64,000 bases of DNA, taken from positions 21,774,143 through 21,838,142 of the forward strand of contig CM072897.1 of assembly GCA_037013685.1 (NCBI GenBank). Reading direction: 5' to 3'. This document shows, in pieces, positions 23,592 through 36,384 of the stretch (the stretch's first letter is position 1; every line of letters begins with the position of its first letter). The notes under the pieces are model-generated. The model saw only the letters and a program-made list of their open reading frames with translations, was not told the DNA's origin and did no database searches. This DNA is from Acridotheres tristis. Taxonomy: Eukaryota > Chordata > Aves > Passeriformes > Sturnidae. Both the position numbers and the translations under genes were made by a program.

Positions 23592-24522
23592 TTAGGGGTC
23601 AGCATGCAGAGGGCTGTGGACACACACGGCGTCGGTGTCGCTGGGGAGGCTGCAGGACAGGGAGCGCTGCACGGCCCGGCAGCCCCGGGGCCCGTCCTCG
23701 GCGCCGAGCGGGAGCTGCGGGCCCTGCGTGCTGCTGGACCTGCCGTCGGAGCAGAGCAGCACGCTGGAGTCTGCCTCGCACTTGGTGGTCCGGCTGTAGT
23801 AGGGCTCCATGACGTGGCGCAGCTCCAGGGGCACGGTGAGGGGCAGCACCTCGGCCTTGATCACGGCCCCCAGAGGAGCCTCGGAGGAGGCCGCCCGCAG
23901 GCTCTCGGAGCGGCTCATCTTGATCAGCAGGTCAATGGTTTTGTTCTCAGCCTCCACGAGGCAGCTGGGCAGCCCGTCCCCATCTCCAGCCTCCCCGGTC
24001 ACAGAACATTTGCTGAGGGGCCCTTGGTCTTTGCTGTGAAGCTTCTCACTTCCCAGGCTCACGGTGCAGGGCTCCTTCTTGGCCTGCTGGACCTTCTCCA
24101 GGCCTTCCGAGGATCTCTTCACCGACAGGTCCAGCGGCCCCTCGTGGGGTTTTGTGGTTTTCTCCAGTGCCTGGTGGATATGGTAGAGCTCCCTTCGGAT
24201 TTTGACCAGCTGGTCCCTCAGCTCTTTTTGCCCAGGGGTGTCCTCCTTTGCCAGATCCGACAGTTTCTTCTCCACCTCTTGGTACTCCTCCAAGGTTTTG
24301 GACAGGTCCCCGATAAGCACGGTTGTGGCCTCAGAGCCTGTCATGACAGAAGTGTCTTGGGGTCCGCTCTGCTTGCAGAGGCCATGGTCCAGGGCAGCAC
24401 CTACAGAGGGAAGGACTTCGGTGTCATTGCCCCTCTCTGGTTCCTCGGGCTGGCCTGTGAGGACATCCAAGTGCCAGTGGTCCAGAGCCTTGGGGATGTG
24501 GCCAGGGTTGGCTTTTGAACCA
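23592..24522 (-). CDS. PRR35: Proline-rich protein 35, second (last) coding exon
   Basis: The exon starts after the acceptor cctcttctctgcag and completes the split codon AG|T from the previous exon. It encodes the last 310 or so residues. Features in order: a helical segment with EEYQEVEKKLSDLAKE and QLVKIRRELYHIHQALE (possible coiled coil), then PLDLSVKR, a P-x-D-L-S motif as used to bind CtBP corepressors, then a sumoylation-type site (VIKAE), then RTTKCEADSSV, which I recognise from mammalian PRR35. TAA is at 23594-23592. The 3' half is GC- and CpG-rich, which produces a 304-codon antisense ORF that is a shadow. Combined with the upstream exon the coding length is 2553 bases, exactly 850 codons plus stop. 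Confidence 0.92.
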
Positions 24523-25523
24523 CTGCAGAGAAGAGGTGGGTACAATCAGTAGGGAAAAAGACAGGAAAATCCTCATGCTTATGTCCAGGGCCAGCATTAC
24601 CAGATTAGCCAGGTTTCCTCCACTGGCTGCTGCCAGCGTGAGACCCTTCCAGGAAGAGCTTTGGTTAGAGCAGGCAGAGTCCTGGCTGGACCTGATCCTT
24701 GCTCAGGAGAGGAGGGTGGATCCTGACATACACTGTTTCATGGCACTGACAAAGGGAGATGGTGCTGATCCCATCTCAGCTAGCCCAGCCTGGATTCCCC
24801 CTCTTCTTGGAGCACTGGGGAATGTTAATGGAAATGACCATCCTACAGTCCTGAAGGCCCAGTTGCAGGGAATCTGTCCAGCCAGCCTGAGAGCATGGAA
24901 AGGGCAGGTGGAGATAGAAAACAACAGAGATCTACTCCAGAGAAAGCTCCTCTGGGTGTCAAAGCAGTGGGTTTACTGTGACATTTTTCTTGGAGCCACA
25001 GCTGGACTTGCACAACCAGGGGAGGAACTGAAATTCTGTTTAAAGGAGCTGTGCACATTTCTAGCCCCAGGTAAAAGGAAATGTTTGGGAACGTGACCCT
25101 CCTTCTGGGCTTTGAAACCAGGAGGTGAATCAAAGGAATGCAAATGTGCATGTTTAAAAATAGACAATGATTGTTCCAGCAAACCTGGGATATCTGGGGA
25201 CACAAGAGGTGCTTTCCTGGTGCCTGGGGAGCACAGGCCCACCTCACACAGACACCACATCACGTCTGGCTCCATATGGATCAGGGGAACACAAGGGACA
25301 GCAAGTGTGACATAGCCCAGGTGCTTGGATGCACTTTTTGAGGCCCTGGAGGGCAGGGACCTCTGCTTGGGTGGGCACCAGCGTGGACCACCAGTCTGAA
25401 GAGTGCTCAGCTCCATGGGGCTCTTCCCAGGCTTAGTGGGGGGAACAGAGAAACAACAAGATATGGAGATAAACAATGTCAACCTGAAGTAAGGAAGAGG
25501 CAGAGAGATCTCAGGCACCTTAC
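24523..25523 (-). other. PRR35: PRR35 intron, 1001 bases
   Basis: Bounded by donor GAGCAG|GTAAGG at 25524/25523 and acceptor TTCTCTGCAG|TGG at 24523/24522 on the minus strand, phase 2. Nothing else supportable was seen inside it. Confidence 0.9.
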
Positions 25524-27145
25524 CTGCTCTGGTGGCTGAGCTTCCCAGGCATCATCCTTTCGGGTCCTATCAAATCCAGCCCATTGGCAGGGAACTTCCT
25601 CTTCAATGGGTTTCCTGGAGGGCTGCTGGTCTCCAGACAGGTCACCACTGGCAACTCTGTCTTCCTGGCACTGCTGTGAGTGAAAGCGCCATCCTTCATC
25701 CCCACCACGGTTTGGTAGATGTCGGTGGCTGACTTCTTGCGTAGGTTGCTGAGGCCCAAAGCTGGGTTGCTGTCCTTCTCCTGGGACAGCCATTTCTCCT
25801 CTTCTTCCTGCCCCAGCATGGCAGAGTGGCCGAGCTCAGAGCCTGGCTCCTCCCGGATACCTTTGGACCAAGGAAAACCTGTCTTCAGCACAGGAACTTT
25901 CAGCAGCCCAGGTTTGTTTGGCTCACTGGAAGGTTTGGTTTGGGGTGGTGTGGGCATGACTGAGCCCACCAGCTGCTGGGGGTCTGGCTTGCTGGGGGAC
26001 ATCTTGGTCTCCGTGGAGCCAAAGGTGTGCTCAAAGAGCAGGGGGTAGTAGAAGCGGGGGAGGAAGGCTGAGCGCTCGGGGCTCTGCAGAGGCTGGAAGT
26101 GGGAGGCATGGGGGTGCATCAGCTGTGCTGTGGAGGCCAGGAAGGGCAGCTGAGCCAAGTGAGGGTGTGTTGTCGTGCTGTTTGCCATGGTGGGGCTCAG
26201 GTAGGAGAAGAGACTGGGGTTCAGAGGGTAGTTAATACCCAGCAGTGAGAGGTTCAGGCCCTGAGGTTCGTGGTAGTCACTGTAGGCTGGAGGGGGGTAG
26301 CACGGGATGATGTTGCTGTCGGTGCAAGGTGGGGAGACTTCAGGTGTGTTCCTCCTTTGCCCATTTGCCACCAGTTTCCACTGCTCCATTAAGATCCCAC
26401 CACTGGCCAGGCATTTCTTTGGCACTTTGCAATGCTTTGGCTTTGCATCAAGGTCAGGGGAGGCCATTTCCCTGCTCTTCATGACATGGTTCTTGAGGGA
26501 GAAGACATCTGTGATGATGAAGTCAGGCTCCACCTCCTTGCAAGGCTTGTTGTCCCTCTTGTTCTTGAAGCCAAAGACCAAAGTGTTCATTTCTGGTTCA
26601 GCTGGGTCACCTTGGCAACCTGGCTCTTCGCTTCTCTCTTTCTTCTCCCCCGCATCCATCTCCCTTAGCAGGCCAGCAACATCCTCCTCCTCCTCCTGGA
26701 ACTGGCCACCTTCCTCACCAGCCCCTTCAGCAGGCAGGATCTCCACCCCTGTCATGGGCTTCTCCTCATGGCCATCCCTTGTGGGGACCTGCTTGGCCCG
26801 GAGGGAGCCTCCCGGGGTGGCCGAGGAGTCGCAGGTGTCGTGCTCATCGCGCCGCCCACGCAGGCGGGAGCTCTCGGTGTGCAGCAGCCGCAGCTCCGGG
26901 TGCAGCAGGTTCCCCTTCTTGTAGGGCCAGTCAGATTCAATGAGGAGGGACAGGGAGTTCTTGCACAGGCTGTACTTCATGTGGTTGTAGAGGTGGGACT
27001 TCTCCATGCACGTGAAGGGACACTGGAAGCATTTGTAATTGTAGGGTTTGCCCCACGGCCTCGGGATATAGTGAGGCTTCTTTGGCTTCCTCTCCTTGTG
27101 CTTGTAGACTGAGGTCAGCTTGCAGCCCCCGTCGTCCTTGGACAT
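25524..27145 (-). CDS. PRR35: Proline-rich protein 35, first coding exon (ZNF750-type zinc finger)
   Basis: The exon encodes 540 full codons plus 2 bases. Residues 19-36 (RKPKKPHYIPRPWGKPYN) lead into an atypical C2HC finger, C39-x2-C42-x12-H55-x5-C61, nearly identical to the conserved start of vertebrate PRR35 and like the finger of ZNF750. An acidic glutamate-rich stretch follows, then PCYPPPAYSDY, LNLSLLGINYPLNP, RFYYPLLFEHTFG and GLLKVPV, blocks shared with mammalian PRR35. The role is probably nuclear and transcriptional by analogy with ZNF750; PRR35 itself is poorly studied. The ATG at 27145 gives the conserved N-terminus. The frame is open upstream to 27418, but acceptor-like AGs at 27171/27172 and 27158/27159 argue that this is intron. 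At 850 codons in total it is much longer than the human protein, which I recall as about 570. Confidence 0.93.
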
Positions 27146-27170
27146 GGTGGAGGCTGCCTGGAGATGGCTT

Positions 27171-30100
27171 CTGGTGGGAATGGAGGGGCACGGCAGGTGA
27201 ATCTTCCCACACCTCTCTGGGAAGCACAGTGTGCCCTGGAAGACGGACAGCATGGAGGTGATGAGCTGTGCCTGAAGCTCCAGGGGAGATGGCTCTGCTC
27301 TGTGGGCACCTCCTGGCCCCGGAGAGTGAAGCCTCAGAGAGAGGAGCTTCTGGGACCTCAGTATGGAGCTCCCAGATTTGAGATTTAAACCCAGGCCAGT
27401 GATGGAATTTTTGCCCAAAGCCTGGAGGTATGCCTGTATATGCTGATCCCATTATCGACCCTCTTCTCTCAAACCACCCCAGAGGAAAAGGAAAACAAAC
27501 ACTATTAAAGGCGTTGGAGCTAAACCACCTCAAACTGACATTGAGGTGCCCAGGTAACCTGCCTGGCCAGCCAGAGGCTCTCTGGGGCAGCCCCAGCCCA
27601 GCTCAAGGACTATTTCCCTGCTGAGGGCAGGGAATAAAAAAGAAAAGAGTCAGCAGCCCCAACACCGTGCAGGGCATGGACTCATTTGGCTTTGCCATCT
27701 CCTGGGGTATGGCAGTGACAGAGCCTACCGAGGTGTTCCAAAGCTCTGGCACCAAAACTACTGCAGAGCTGGGCTAAATTTGGTACCTGCAACCCTGCAC
27801 ATGAATGTGTGATCCAGGTACAAAGAGGGCAGTGGGATGGATGGACTGGATGGGAGAGGCTGCAGACTGACTGCTTGTAACCTGGTGTTACTGCTAGAAA
27901 AGCAGTCCAGCCTCCCGTAGGTCTGATACTGTCCTGTGACAGAACAGGGATAATCTGGCCTGGAAAAGCAACCCAGGCTAAACTACACCTCCCTCACTTC
28001 CAGGTGGTGGCAAGATCAGAATGTCCAGGCAATATCCCCCACAGGACCCTGACACTGGGCTGCCTCCTCTGTGCTTCCCACCACAGCCTCCCGGGGACAG
28101 CAGTGTCATGCTTGTCCTACAGCCTGGCCCCTACCAGCTCTGAGATGGGCAGGGGCACAGCCCCCCTACTCCTCATCTCACAGAGGAGCCAGACCTGCAC
28201 AGGCACCACAGTCATGAAATTGGGCTCCTTCACACAGGCCAAGCTGTCACAGGGCACCCAACACTGATGGAAATGCCTGTGCCACCCCTCCAGACTCTGC
28301 TTTGCTCTGGAGGGACTTGCCAGCTTCTCCTGGGGAGAGCAGTGAGTTTGAGGGCTCATTCTGTGTGCCTGGGGTTCATTTCTCAGGGGCCAAACCCTTC
28401 TCCCATGTATGACGTGCCATGGCAGAGCTCTGCCCCAGAGACCCTGCAGCCAGGCTGGTGTGGGAATGCAGAGCCCAGAAAGGAGAAGGCCAGAAGCAGC
28501 TCCAGATTGGCACCAATGTGGCAGCTGGAGCCATTTGGGGAAAAAATCTGCTCCCTGGCTTCTGGGAAGAAGGAGACAAGATATGGAGGATCAGAAGGGA
28601 AACAGTGTGTGTCTCTGCAACTTTAGGCAGCTGAGACAGAGAGTAGCCTGGGGGCAGGCCCAGGCAGTGGCTCAAGAACCTGACAGCTCCTGCAATGGGC
28701 CCTGCTCCCCAGCAGCTTGGAGTGTGCCAGGCATAGCCCACATCCTTCTGCACATGGTCTGGGGAGCTTCCCCGCGGGGGCTGGTGGGGGGACCATTGCA
28801 GCTCCCAGGGCAGGAGGATCAGCACAGCAATGCCAAGGGGCTGGGATCGGAGTGGGATGGGCAGGGAAGGGGCTCCTGCAGCAGCAGCACATCAGAGGAT
28901 GGATTGCCACGTGGCGCCATGGTAGTGCCCACCTCCCACGGCTGGATGGCATTCCTGCTGCTCCCCTTGGTGAGCCACAGCTTGGGGCTGGCCTCTCACC
29001 CTGCAGCCCCACCACCCCATGCTTTTTTCCCGGATTATCTTGCTCCAGGTACACAGGGATGCTCTGGCTGCAGCCTGCAATACCAGTGGCCCCGGAGGAA
29101 GTCCCAGCAGCCCCATGCCCAGGCAGTGGCTGTGCTGAGCTGAAGGATGTTCCCATGCTCTGGTATCCTCTCTCCTCACCATGGGCACCTAGGGGCATCC
29201 CCTTCCCCTGGGAGCATGGTGAGAGCGTTTATGTGATAGAATTACCTGCATAGAACCCTTTCAAATTTCTTTCTGAGGTTTGACATCAAACAACGGAGTA
29301 TCTCCCACCTGCCGTGGGGACAGGGAATGAGCCATACTGTGGCTTTCCCAAGGGCAGGCTGAGCTGCAGGCAGGGCTGGGGGACACCCCCCTGCATGCCC
29401 ACATTGTGGAGTGAGCTGGTAGTCGACCCTGCCACTAAGATCTGTTCATGCTGAAAATAGGCAAAAACGTCCCCTTGTAATGAACTCACGTCCACTGGGA
29501 TGTGGAGGGGAGCCCCAGGGGTGCAGCCCTGACCTGCAGCAGCCCAGGCTGATTTCCCCCATCACATGGGATGTGCGGGCAGAGCTTGGGGCCTCCTGCC
29601 TGCGGGTTCACCTCAACACTCACAGCCTGCCCGGGGGGACACGCTTGTCCTTCAGCCCTCAGCCACGCTGTGTGTGTGTCACGCCTGGGAGCTGTGAGAG
29701 CTCCACACACGCTGCGCTGCCCAGGGGAGCAGAAGGGATGTAGCAGCAGCTGGGCAGGATGGAGCCCCTCCGAGCATCATTCCCTGGCTCCAGCCACTGA
29801 GTCTGGGGTGCCCTGAGCATCCTGGACCTGCTTGTCCCTGCTCCCCTGCCCCTGGGCGCCTCGGCCCCGCTGCGATGCACGTCTCCTGTTTGCAGGTCAG
29901 TTGAACAAACATTTGCTGTTTATATGCCAGAGGCAGATTAAATCTTTGCTGGAAGACTGGAACTGGTTGTTCCATTCCTGCACACCTGATCCTCCTCCTC
30001 CAAGGCTGCTGCGAGAGCCGTTTGTTCCCCTCCTGTGTCAGGTGGTGCAGTGGATGGCAGAGAGCTGCCCCGTGTAGGGACAGGCAGCTTGGCTGCTTCC
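27171..30100. other. Upstream flank of PRR35, no gene seen
   Basis: This probably holds PRR35 5' UTR intron and upstream sequence. No ORF resembles a known protein, and I identified no repeats beyond minor low-complexity runs. Confidence 0.45.
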
Positions 30101-30117
30101 ACATGCTTAACGCTGCG

Positions 30118-30185
30118 GAGAGGAGCGGCAAGGGAGGAAAAGGGGAAAGAGCAAAGAGAAAGAATGGGAGAGAGTGAGGAAGTGC
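30118..30185. repeat. Purine-rich (GA) tract
   Basis: A run such as 'gggaggaaaaggggaaagag', with few pyrimidines over about 65 bases. It flanks the CpG-rich block that follows. A second GA tract occurs at 30490-30545. Confidence 0.7.
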
Positions 30186-30189
30186 CCTG

Positions 30190-30490
30190 CGTGTGAGGCA
30201 GGGAGAGCGGAGGCATCCCCAGAGCCGGCTCAGGCCCTGCGGAGCCGGGAGACAGGCGTTGTGGCTCCTGGTTGCTGAGCAGTTCCCGCACCAGCAGATC
30301 TTCGTGGTCTGCTGAGTCTCTCTCTGCCACAACACATTATTTCCAGTGGGCTGTCAGCTGCGGCGGTGGGGGCCGTGCCTGGGGGCAGCGCGCAGCGGGC
30401 ACCGCGCACCTGTGCCTGGGAATTGCAGCATCCCTGCTCTCCTCCCCGGGACTGCCGAGGGGAGCGGGGCACGCTCCGATGGAGGGAGCC
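30190..30490. promoter_or_regulatory. CpG-rich block, candidate PRR35 promoter
   Basis: CpG-dense sequence ('cgcgcagcgggcaccgcgca', 'ggagcggggcacgctccgat') lies 3 kb upstream of the first PRR35 coding exon, between two purine tracts. It is the nearest promoter-like block to PRR35 on its upstream side. Assignment is by position only. Confidence 0.35.
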
Positions 30491-31849
30491 GAGCGGCAAG
30501 GGGAGAAGAAAGAGAAGGAGAGACAAAGGGAAGGAAGAAGAGAGTGATGCCCACGAAAGAGATCTGCAGTCCCTGGTGCTTCAGTACTTTAAAAATCCAG
30601 TCTCCAGGCACAGGGATGCAGGGAAGGGCACACAGCCACTGGGGCAGCTGAGCCACAGCACTTCAGTTGTTCATCCATCTCATGCCTCAAACAACAGCCA
30701 AAACTCAATTTCCAGGGTGTAGAACAAGCATTTATGGTACTGCTCCAATTTCCCTAACCCATCAGCCATCCCAGTAGACTGGGTGCCACTGGATGCAGCA
30801 CACAGAATGCACATCCCCACTTTGAATCTGCAGGAGCTTTGGAAGCTGTGGAAATATTTAGCCCCTGAAGCATGCTGCAGCAGGGGGGTTTTGGCACACC
30901 ACCCAGAGCTTCATCCTCCAGCTTGTCCCCACAAGTCTCATTTGATGCCTCCCAGTTCTTTGACTGGTAGAATCAGCAACCACGGTCCCTGTCCACTCTC
31001 CAGACACATGGCTCACCACCACACCCCTGCCTCACCATCTCCTTTCCAGGCTGAAAGTGGACACAGGGCCAAACCCTTCCAGATCCTATTCCCTTCCCTG
31101 AGCCTGCTCCTGGTGTGTGGCAGCCACTTTCAGGAAGGGGCTCAGTCCAGTGGGTTTCCTGTATCAATACAAACCCTCTCCACCCGCAGGTGGGCATAGA
31201 TACTTGCCTTGATTGCTTTTGCAGACTCCCAAGAGCTTTTCTGACTGGAGCAAAGACCCCATCTCTCAAACTGATGTCCTTTCTTTGCTGCTGACCTCCA
31301 AGTGCTCCAGTGCTGACTGGGAGGCTGCCAGGGAGATGCAACGCTCCCGTGGAAATTGGCTGCCCTCAACCTTTCCCAGATGGCTGTAGGACATGGCATG
31401 GAGGAATGGGCTCAATAAAAGCACTGAAGTTCTGCTCCATTCAGTGTTGTTGTGATGAACCTCCTGCCTTGCACCTTGCCCTGCAGGTGAGGATTCCTAT
31501 GGTCTCTTGCAAGCTGCTCCTGCCCTCCGCAGGTGGGATTTCATTGGTGGTGCCCTGCACACCCAGCACCAACCACAGGACAACTCTTTTCTGCTCCTAC
31601 ATCCACCAGTTGCTTCCTTCTAGGCTGTCCAGGCCACTCATTTCCCAGAGCTCAGCGTCACTCCAGTCTGTGTGGCCCTAGAATTGCTGTTTGTCATCCA
31701 GGGATGTGTTGCCCTGGTGACTACGCCAGGACAGGGCAGTGTGGAGCAGAAGGATGGCCTTTTGGTGAGATCTCACACCAACCCCACAAACCTTCCTGCT
31801 CCTACCATTACCCAAACTCTGGCTTTCTGGAAATTCCCGTGGGGTTTTA

Positions 31850-32065
31850 TCCCGTTTTCCCCAGCGCCGTGGCTGGAGCAGCCGCGGGAGGGGAGCGGCT
31901 GGGGCGGGAGCCATGATCAATGCAAACCACTTTCCCCACACTACAAACTTTTGCCGCAGGGGCTGCTCGGCTATTAGCGGCTATCGAGTCCCCTTTCGTT
32001 TTCATAGCCTGGAGTTGTGTGATTTGAGCTTTTAAGCGTTTATCGGAACTGGGATAAAGGCAATT
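31850..32065. promoter_or_regulatory. Candidate conserved regulatory element
   Basis: A short GC-rich block passes into an AT-rich patch with several factor-like words: 'tgatcaatgcaaacc', 'aaccac' (RUNX core) and 'ggctattagcggctatcgag'. It resembles an enhancer more than neutral DNA, but this is pattern impression only. Confidence 0.2.
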
Positions 32066-35000
32066 TGCCATGGTAAAGCAGCAGGCACTCAGCAAGAGGA
32101 GAGGAGCCTGGCTGGTGGGGCTGGGAGCTCTGCACCTCTCCAGCCTTACGCTTGTACAGCCGCAGTGTGAGTGACTGTGTGTGGCCATCCCACCATCTCT
32201 GCCTCTGGCTCCCTACATCAGCAGCTTTGGAACTATTCTCATCTCGAGCTGTGCCTTCCTCCAGCTCGATCTCAATTGTTGCGCCAAAATCTCTTCTCTT
32301 CCCAAAACTGCTCTTCAGAAGAGCTGGGGTTTCCTGTCCCCTCCAAACAGTCAATCTTTCCATGTCTGCCTACCCACCACATCTTCGTGTCCAAGGCCAG
32401 AGGCTGTGACCCTGGAGCTCAGTGTGGCTCTGCTGCTCGGAAGGTTCTTCAGCACCACTTCTGTGTGTCCCTATATGAGCTCCATGTGCTTCACATCCCA
32501 AGGGTCAAGACAAAGTCAGAGCCATGGTCTGCAAATCTGACAGCATTTGGATTTCCAGCGTTTGGAGGGATCTGGAGTTTCTGGTTGGGGAACTTAGCTC
32601 TCTTCACAGGTGGATTTTGGTGAGACCCACACCCCAGCCCAGACATGGGATGAGTCCATCTTTGTGAGCATTGCTGCCTTTGGATGTGCAGGTTGTCTGG
32701 CATCTCCTGCCTGGCCTTGAGATGTCCCTCAGCCAGATGATGAACATATTCCCTGGAGTCACAGCAACTCAGCATATAAAGTTTTCCCTCATTTTGGGTC
32801 AAATCTCTCATTTGTGCATTTGCTCAAGAAGTGTTTCTGTGTCTCTGACTTCTCGTCTAGCTTCCACCCACAAAAAGTTGGCCTGAAGGCTCCCTGTGGC
32901 AACCCCAACACCCCGTGAAAAGCATTCAACCAAGCAGCAATGGGCTGCAGTCATCATCGTCTGCCTGTGACACTCACAGCACAACTCACAGGCTCCTTGA
33001 GAGATGAGATCAGGCCGTCACAGCCTCCAGGCTACTCTCCAGAGACATGAGGGTCCTCCACCGCAAAAGGCTTTCCTCCCACAGCCTTTCTTACTGAGAA
33101 CCCTTCAGGGGAAGATGCAGGTCCTGGTAAGGAGATACAAGACTGTCTCTCCACATTATATCAACCACCCGCAGAGCTTCTGCCTCAGCCCCACTTTGGG
33201 ACCTTCCTACATCTTCCTCCATCTCCACTCTACCTGCTAATGGAGCCTCAGGAGACCACAGGCTCCCAGCCATGGAGTCAGCAGCTTATTGGCAAAATGA
33301 TCTCCAAATTTGTGAAGACATCATCAGTGTCCGAATGACAGTGTGCAGCTGGATAGAGGGGAAGGTGTCTGTGCAATTCAGGAGGATCAACAGTGTGCTT
33401 GGCACGCAGGGATGTGCAGGGGGGGTGGTGTCCAGGCTGGCATGGTGAGCATGGGGAGATGATGGACAGCTGGAGAGAACCTGGGGGACTTAAGAAGTGT
33501 GTGCAGCTGGAAGAGGAATGTAGGTACAGCCATCTTTTGTGCTAAAGCCTGTGTCATGCCTGTAATGTGTAGAGCTTTCCTGATTCCCAGAAAAGAATTC
33601 CATAGCTTCTTGCAGTTTCTATAACCTCTGAAATTCCTTTCCCCACTTACAAGTTTCTCTTTCTGCTGCTGGTGTGAAAGCCGAGGATGGATCCCACTGC
33701 CTGTGACCACCTGCACTGAGAGGTTCCCTTTCAGCCTTCCATCTGGAGGGCCTCTGGGCGTGGTGGCAATCTAGAGAAGCTCTTTCTGGTCACTGGCACC
33801 TGTCCCCTCTGTATGCTGTGGCACACCAGCAGCAGTCCAACCTGGGCAATGTGGGGCTCAACTCTGCTCTGATTACCAAAATCCACTTCTCTCACCCCCC
33901 ACAGACCAAACCACGAGTGTCCTCAGTGTGGACATGGAGGTCAGATCATCTCTCTGCCCATGTGAGCACAGATCCCCAGTCTGGGTATGGACAAGATCCC
34001 ACCTCCTCTGTCACCTCCCCTGCAAAGCAATGAGCTCTGTCAGACACCGAGGTGCATTTAGTCAACCCTTAACCAACTCAAAAGCTCACTGGGGCTCCCC
34101 AAACTTCTCCAGCCCAGTTCCTCATACTGGAAATGTTCTCCTCTACTTTACATTTCTCCTTGGACTGTTCACGTTCCATACATGCCCTGGGCATGGGAAT
34201 GATAAGAAAGGAAGGAGATCTCCACCTCTTTGCTTTTCCTGGCTTGGCAGAGCCCAGCTCTTTTTGTGTCTCCTAAGACACACCAAAGATGGCCAAAGGT
34301 TTCCATATTGATACAGCCTTGCTCATACCCTGAGCTCTCTCCCACCTGCTCTTCTTGGATTTGCTGCTCAGGTGTCCTGCTCCACCAAATCACTCTACAT
34401 CTTCCCACCAGAAGATGCACCTTCTTGCAGTTCAAATCCACCCAATATCCTCTGGGGACAGGAACAGAGAGTCTTCACTCCTTTTCTGCCTGTCTCCCTC
34501 CTGCCTTGCAGCCCAGCCCTCTCTTGCTCCTGGATGCATTCATTGCTGTGTCCTCACTTACCCTTTGCTACAGGAGAGGAGCTTCACACAAGGACATCCC
34601 AAGCATTTCCCTCACCCTTCTGTGTCTCCATTCTTCCTGTTATCTTCAGAGCCTTTCCCATCCTTTACTCTCTTGGTCCAGCTCCCAGCAGTCAAGATTC
34701 TGGCTCTGCTCCTGTCTTGGATGTGGCTCCTTTTCTGCAAAGCTGCTTTTTAGCCCGGGACATGCCCTGCTGCAGGGGGTTACTGCATCCCAAATGCAGG
34801 ACTTTGCCATTCCCTTTCTCCAGCTGGGAGCTGCACCTTGCATGGCCAATTGAGCCTGGCAGTCCAGTTTTTGACCCACCTTGTCTTTATATTTCCAGTT
34901 TGGCCATGAGGACACTGCAGGAGACATGTCAGGAGCCATGCTAAGGTCACTTAAACAGGATCCCTTTCTCTCCCTCCCCTATTCTGGCAGCCAGTCGTCT

Positions 35001-36360
35001 CCTCACAGTGAGCAGTTCTGCTATTCTGGCAAGATTTGCCCCCAGTAAATTCACCCTGGCACTTTCTTGCCGTCCTTGAGGATGGAAAGGACTTCAAGGA
35101 GGGCTCGCAGCTCTCCCAGAGACCAAGATTATGTCTGACTCACTCTGGGTGCTCCCTGATGGGTCTGAGCCATGTGTGCTGCAGGGCCGGGGACCATTGT
35201 GTCCCTGCAGGGACCTCTGCACACCTCAGCAGAGACTGGGATGGAGCCAGCAGTGCCCACAGCTGGCCCTCTTGGGGCTTTCTCACTTGGGTCAGTATCC
35301 CCAGGGGCTTGCAAAGCAGAGCAATGTTGGTGGCAGCCACCCAGCCCTCATTTGGGATCACCCCACACAGCCCAAGAACTTTGCTCAGTGCACCCTCAGG
35401 ATACAGACGTACCAGGAGACACACTCGGTCACTGCCTCCCTCCTGATGGACACTCCTGCCAGCTCAGGCGAGCAGGGGAGGGCAGGAAAGGGGACCACAA
35501 GGACCACAGGTCACAGGGAGCAAGCCTTGCTTCACACACAGTACATCCCTTCATTTTCTTGGCTAGGATGTTGTTCTCCCAGAGTAGTCCCCAAAGATCC
35601 CCACTCCCCTAAGTTACAGGACAGGTCTCTGTTTAGCCAAAGCATGGCCAAGATGTGACCATGATTTCAACCACTCCTAGAAAAGGGGGTCTGTTGCAAT
35701 GCTGGGGCCCCACCCAGAGGGACATGGGCTTATCCCTGCTCCTGCCTGCCAGCTCCCAGCACTGGCTGCAGCCAGCAATTTTGAGATGGAGCCGTGACAA
35801 GGTCTATCCAGCCACCAAGGAACTGCCACCTGCGAAGGACTCGGTATGTTTGAGGTTAAAGCCAATAAAATAAAGGGGGGAGGGGGAGGTTGGATATGCT
35901 GATCCACCAGCAACACTGGTGCAGTTTCGTCACCACATCCATACAATCCAGCTAGCTGTAAAACCCATTTCCAAAGGGTCCTAGGTAGGAACATCCCCTG
36001 CTTCTCCCTCTCCATGCTTAGGGGAACACTAACTATTCCACCTGCTAAATAAAAATGCAAAGGGGAAATGGTCCAACGCTGGCTGGGAGAGCTTGGGAAC
36101 AGCAGGGAAATTGCAGAGCAGAAAAGATGGTTGGGATGGACTCCAGGGAATGTGGAGGAGCTCTGACAGGCAGAAGCCTTCTCACAGGGATGGGACACCC
36201 ATAAACCTTTCAGTGGGGGAACTCAGATTGTTCCTGGGGGATACCCTGCTCCCAGCAGAGAGGAGGGAGGAGTCTGTTTCACAGGGACACAGAGCACATC
36301 AGGCAGCACATCACACCTCTTTGCAGTCTCTTTGCAGGGAGATATTTATCCAAAACACAT
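32066..36360. other. Non-coding stretch, pyrimidine-rich in part
   Basis: No gene supported. 33.8-35.0 kb is pyrimidine-rich on the plus strand and CpG-poor, giving overlapping leucine/serine-rich ORFs. A plus-strand AATAAAATAAA with a G-rich downstream run lies at 35.86 kb. Confidence 0.4.
35864..35900 (+). terminator. Candidate poly(A) signal on plus strand
   Basis: Overlapping AATAAA motifs at 35864-35869 and 35869-35874 are followed at once by a G-rich run ('aaggggggagggggaggttg') of the type that can act as a downstream auxiliary element. No upstream plus-strand gene is recognised. Confidence 0.25.
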
Positions 36361-36364
36361 TCTT

Positions 36365-36384
36365 ATTTATTATTATTATTATTA
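36365..36384. repeat. (TAT)n short microsatellite
   Basis: About six TAT units within an AT-rich patch at the edge of a GC-rich region. Confidence 0.8.

Noticed and set aside
23604..24518. 304-codon plus-strand ORF
   Set aside because: Antisense shadow of the last PRR35 exon, with open frames caused by GC richness.
27146..27418. Upstream in-frame extension of PRR35 to an ATG at 27418
   Set aside because: The conserved vertebrate N-terminus starts at 27145, and acceptor-like AGs lie between the two.
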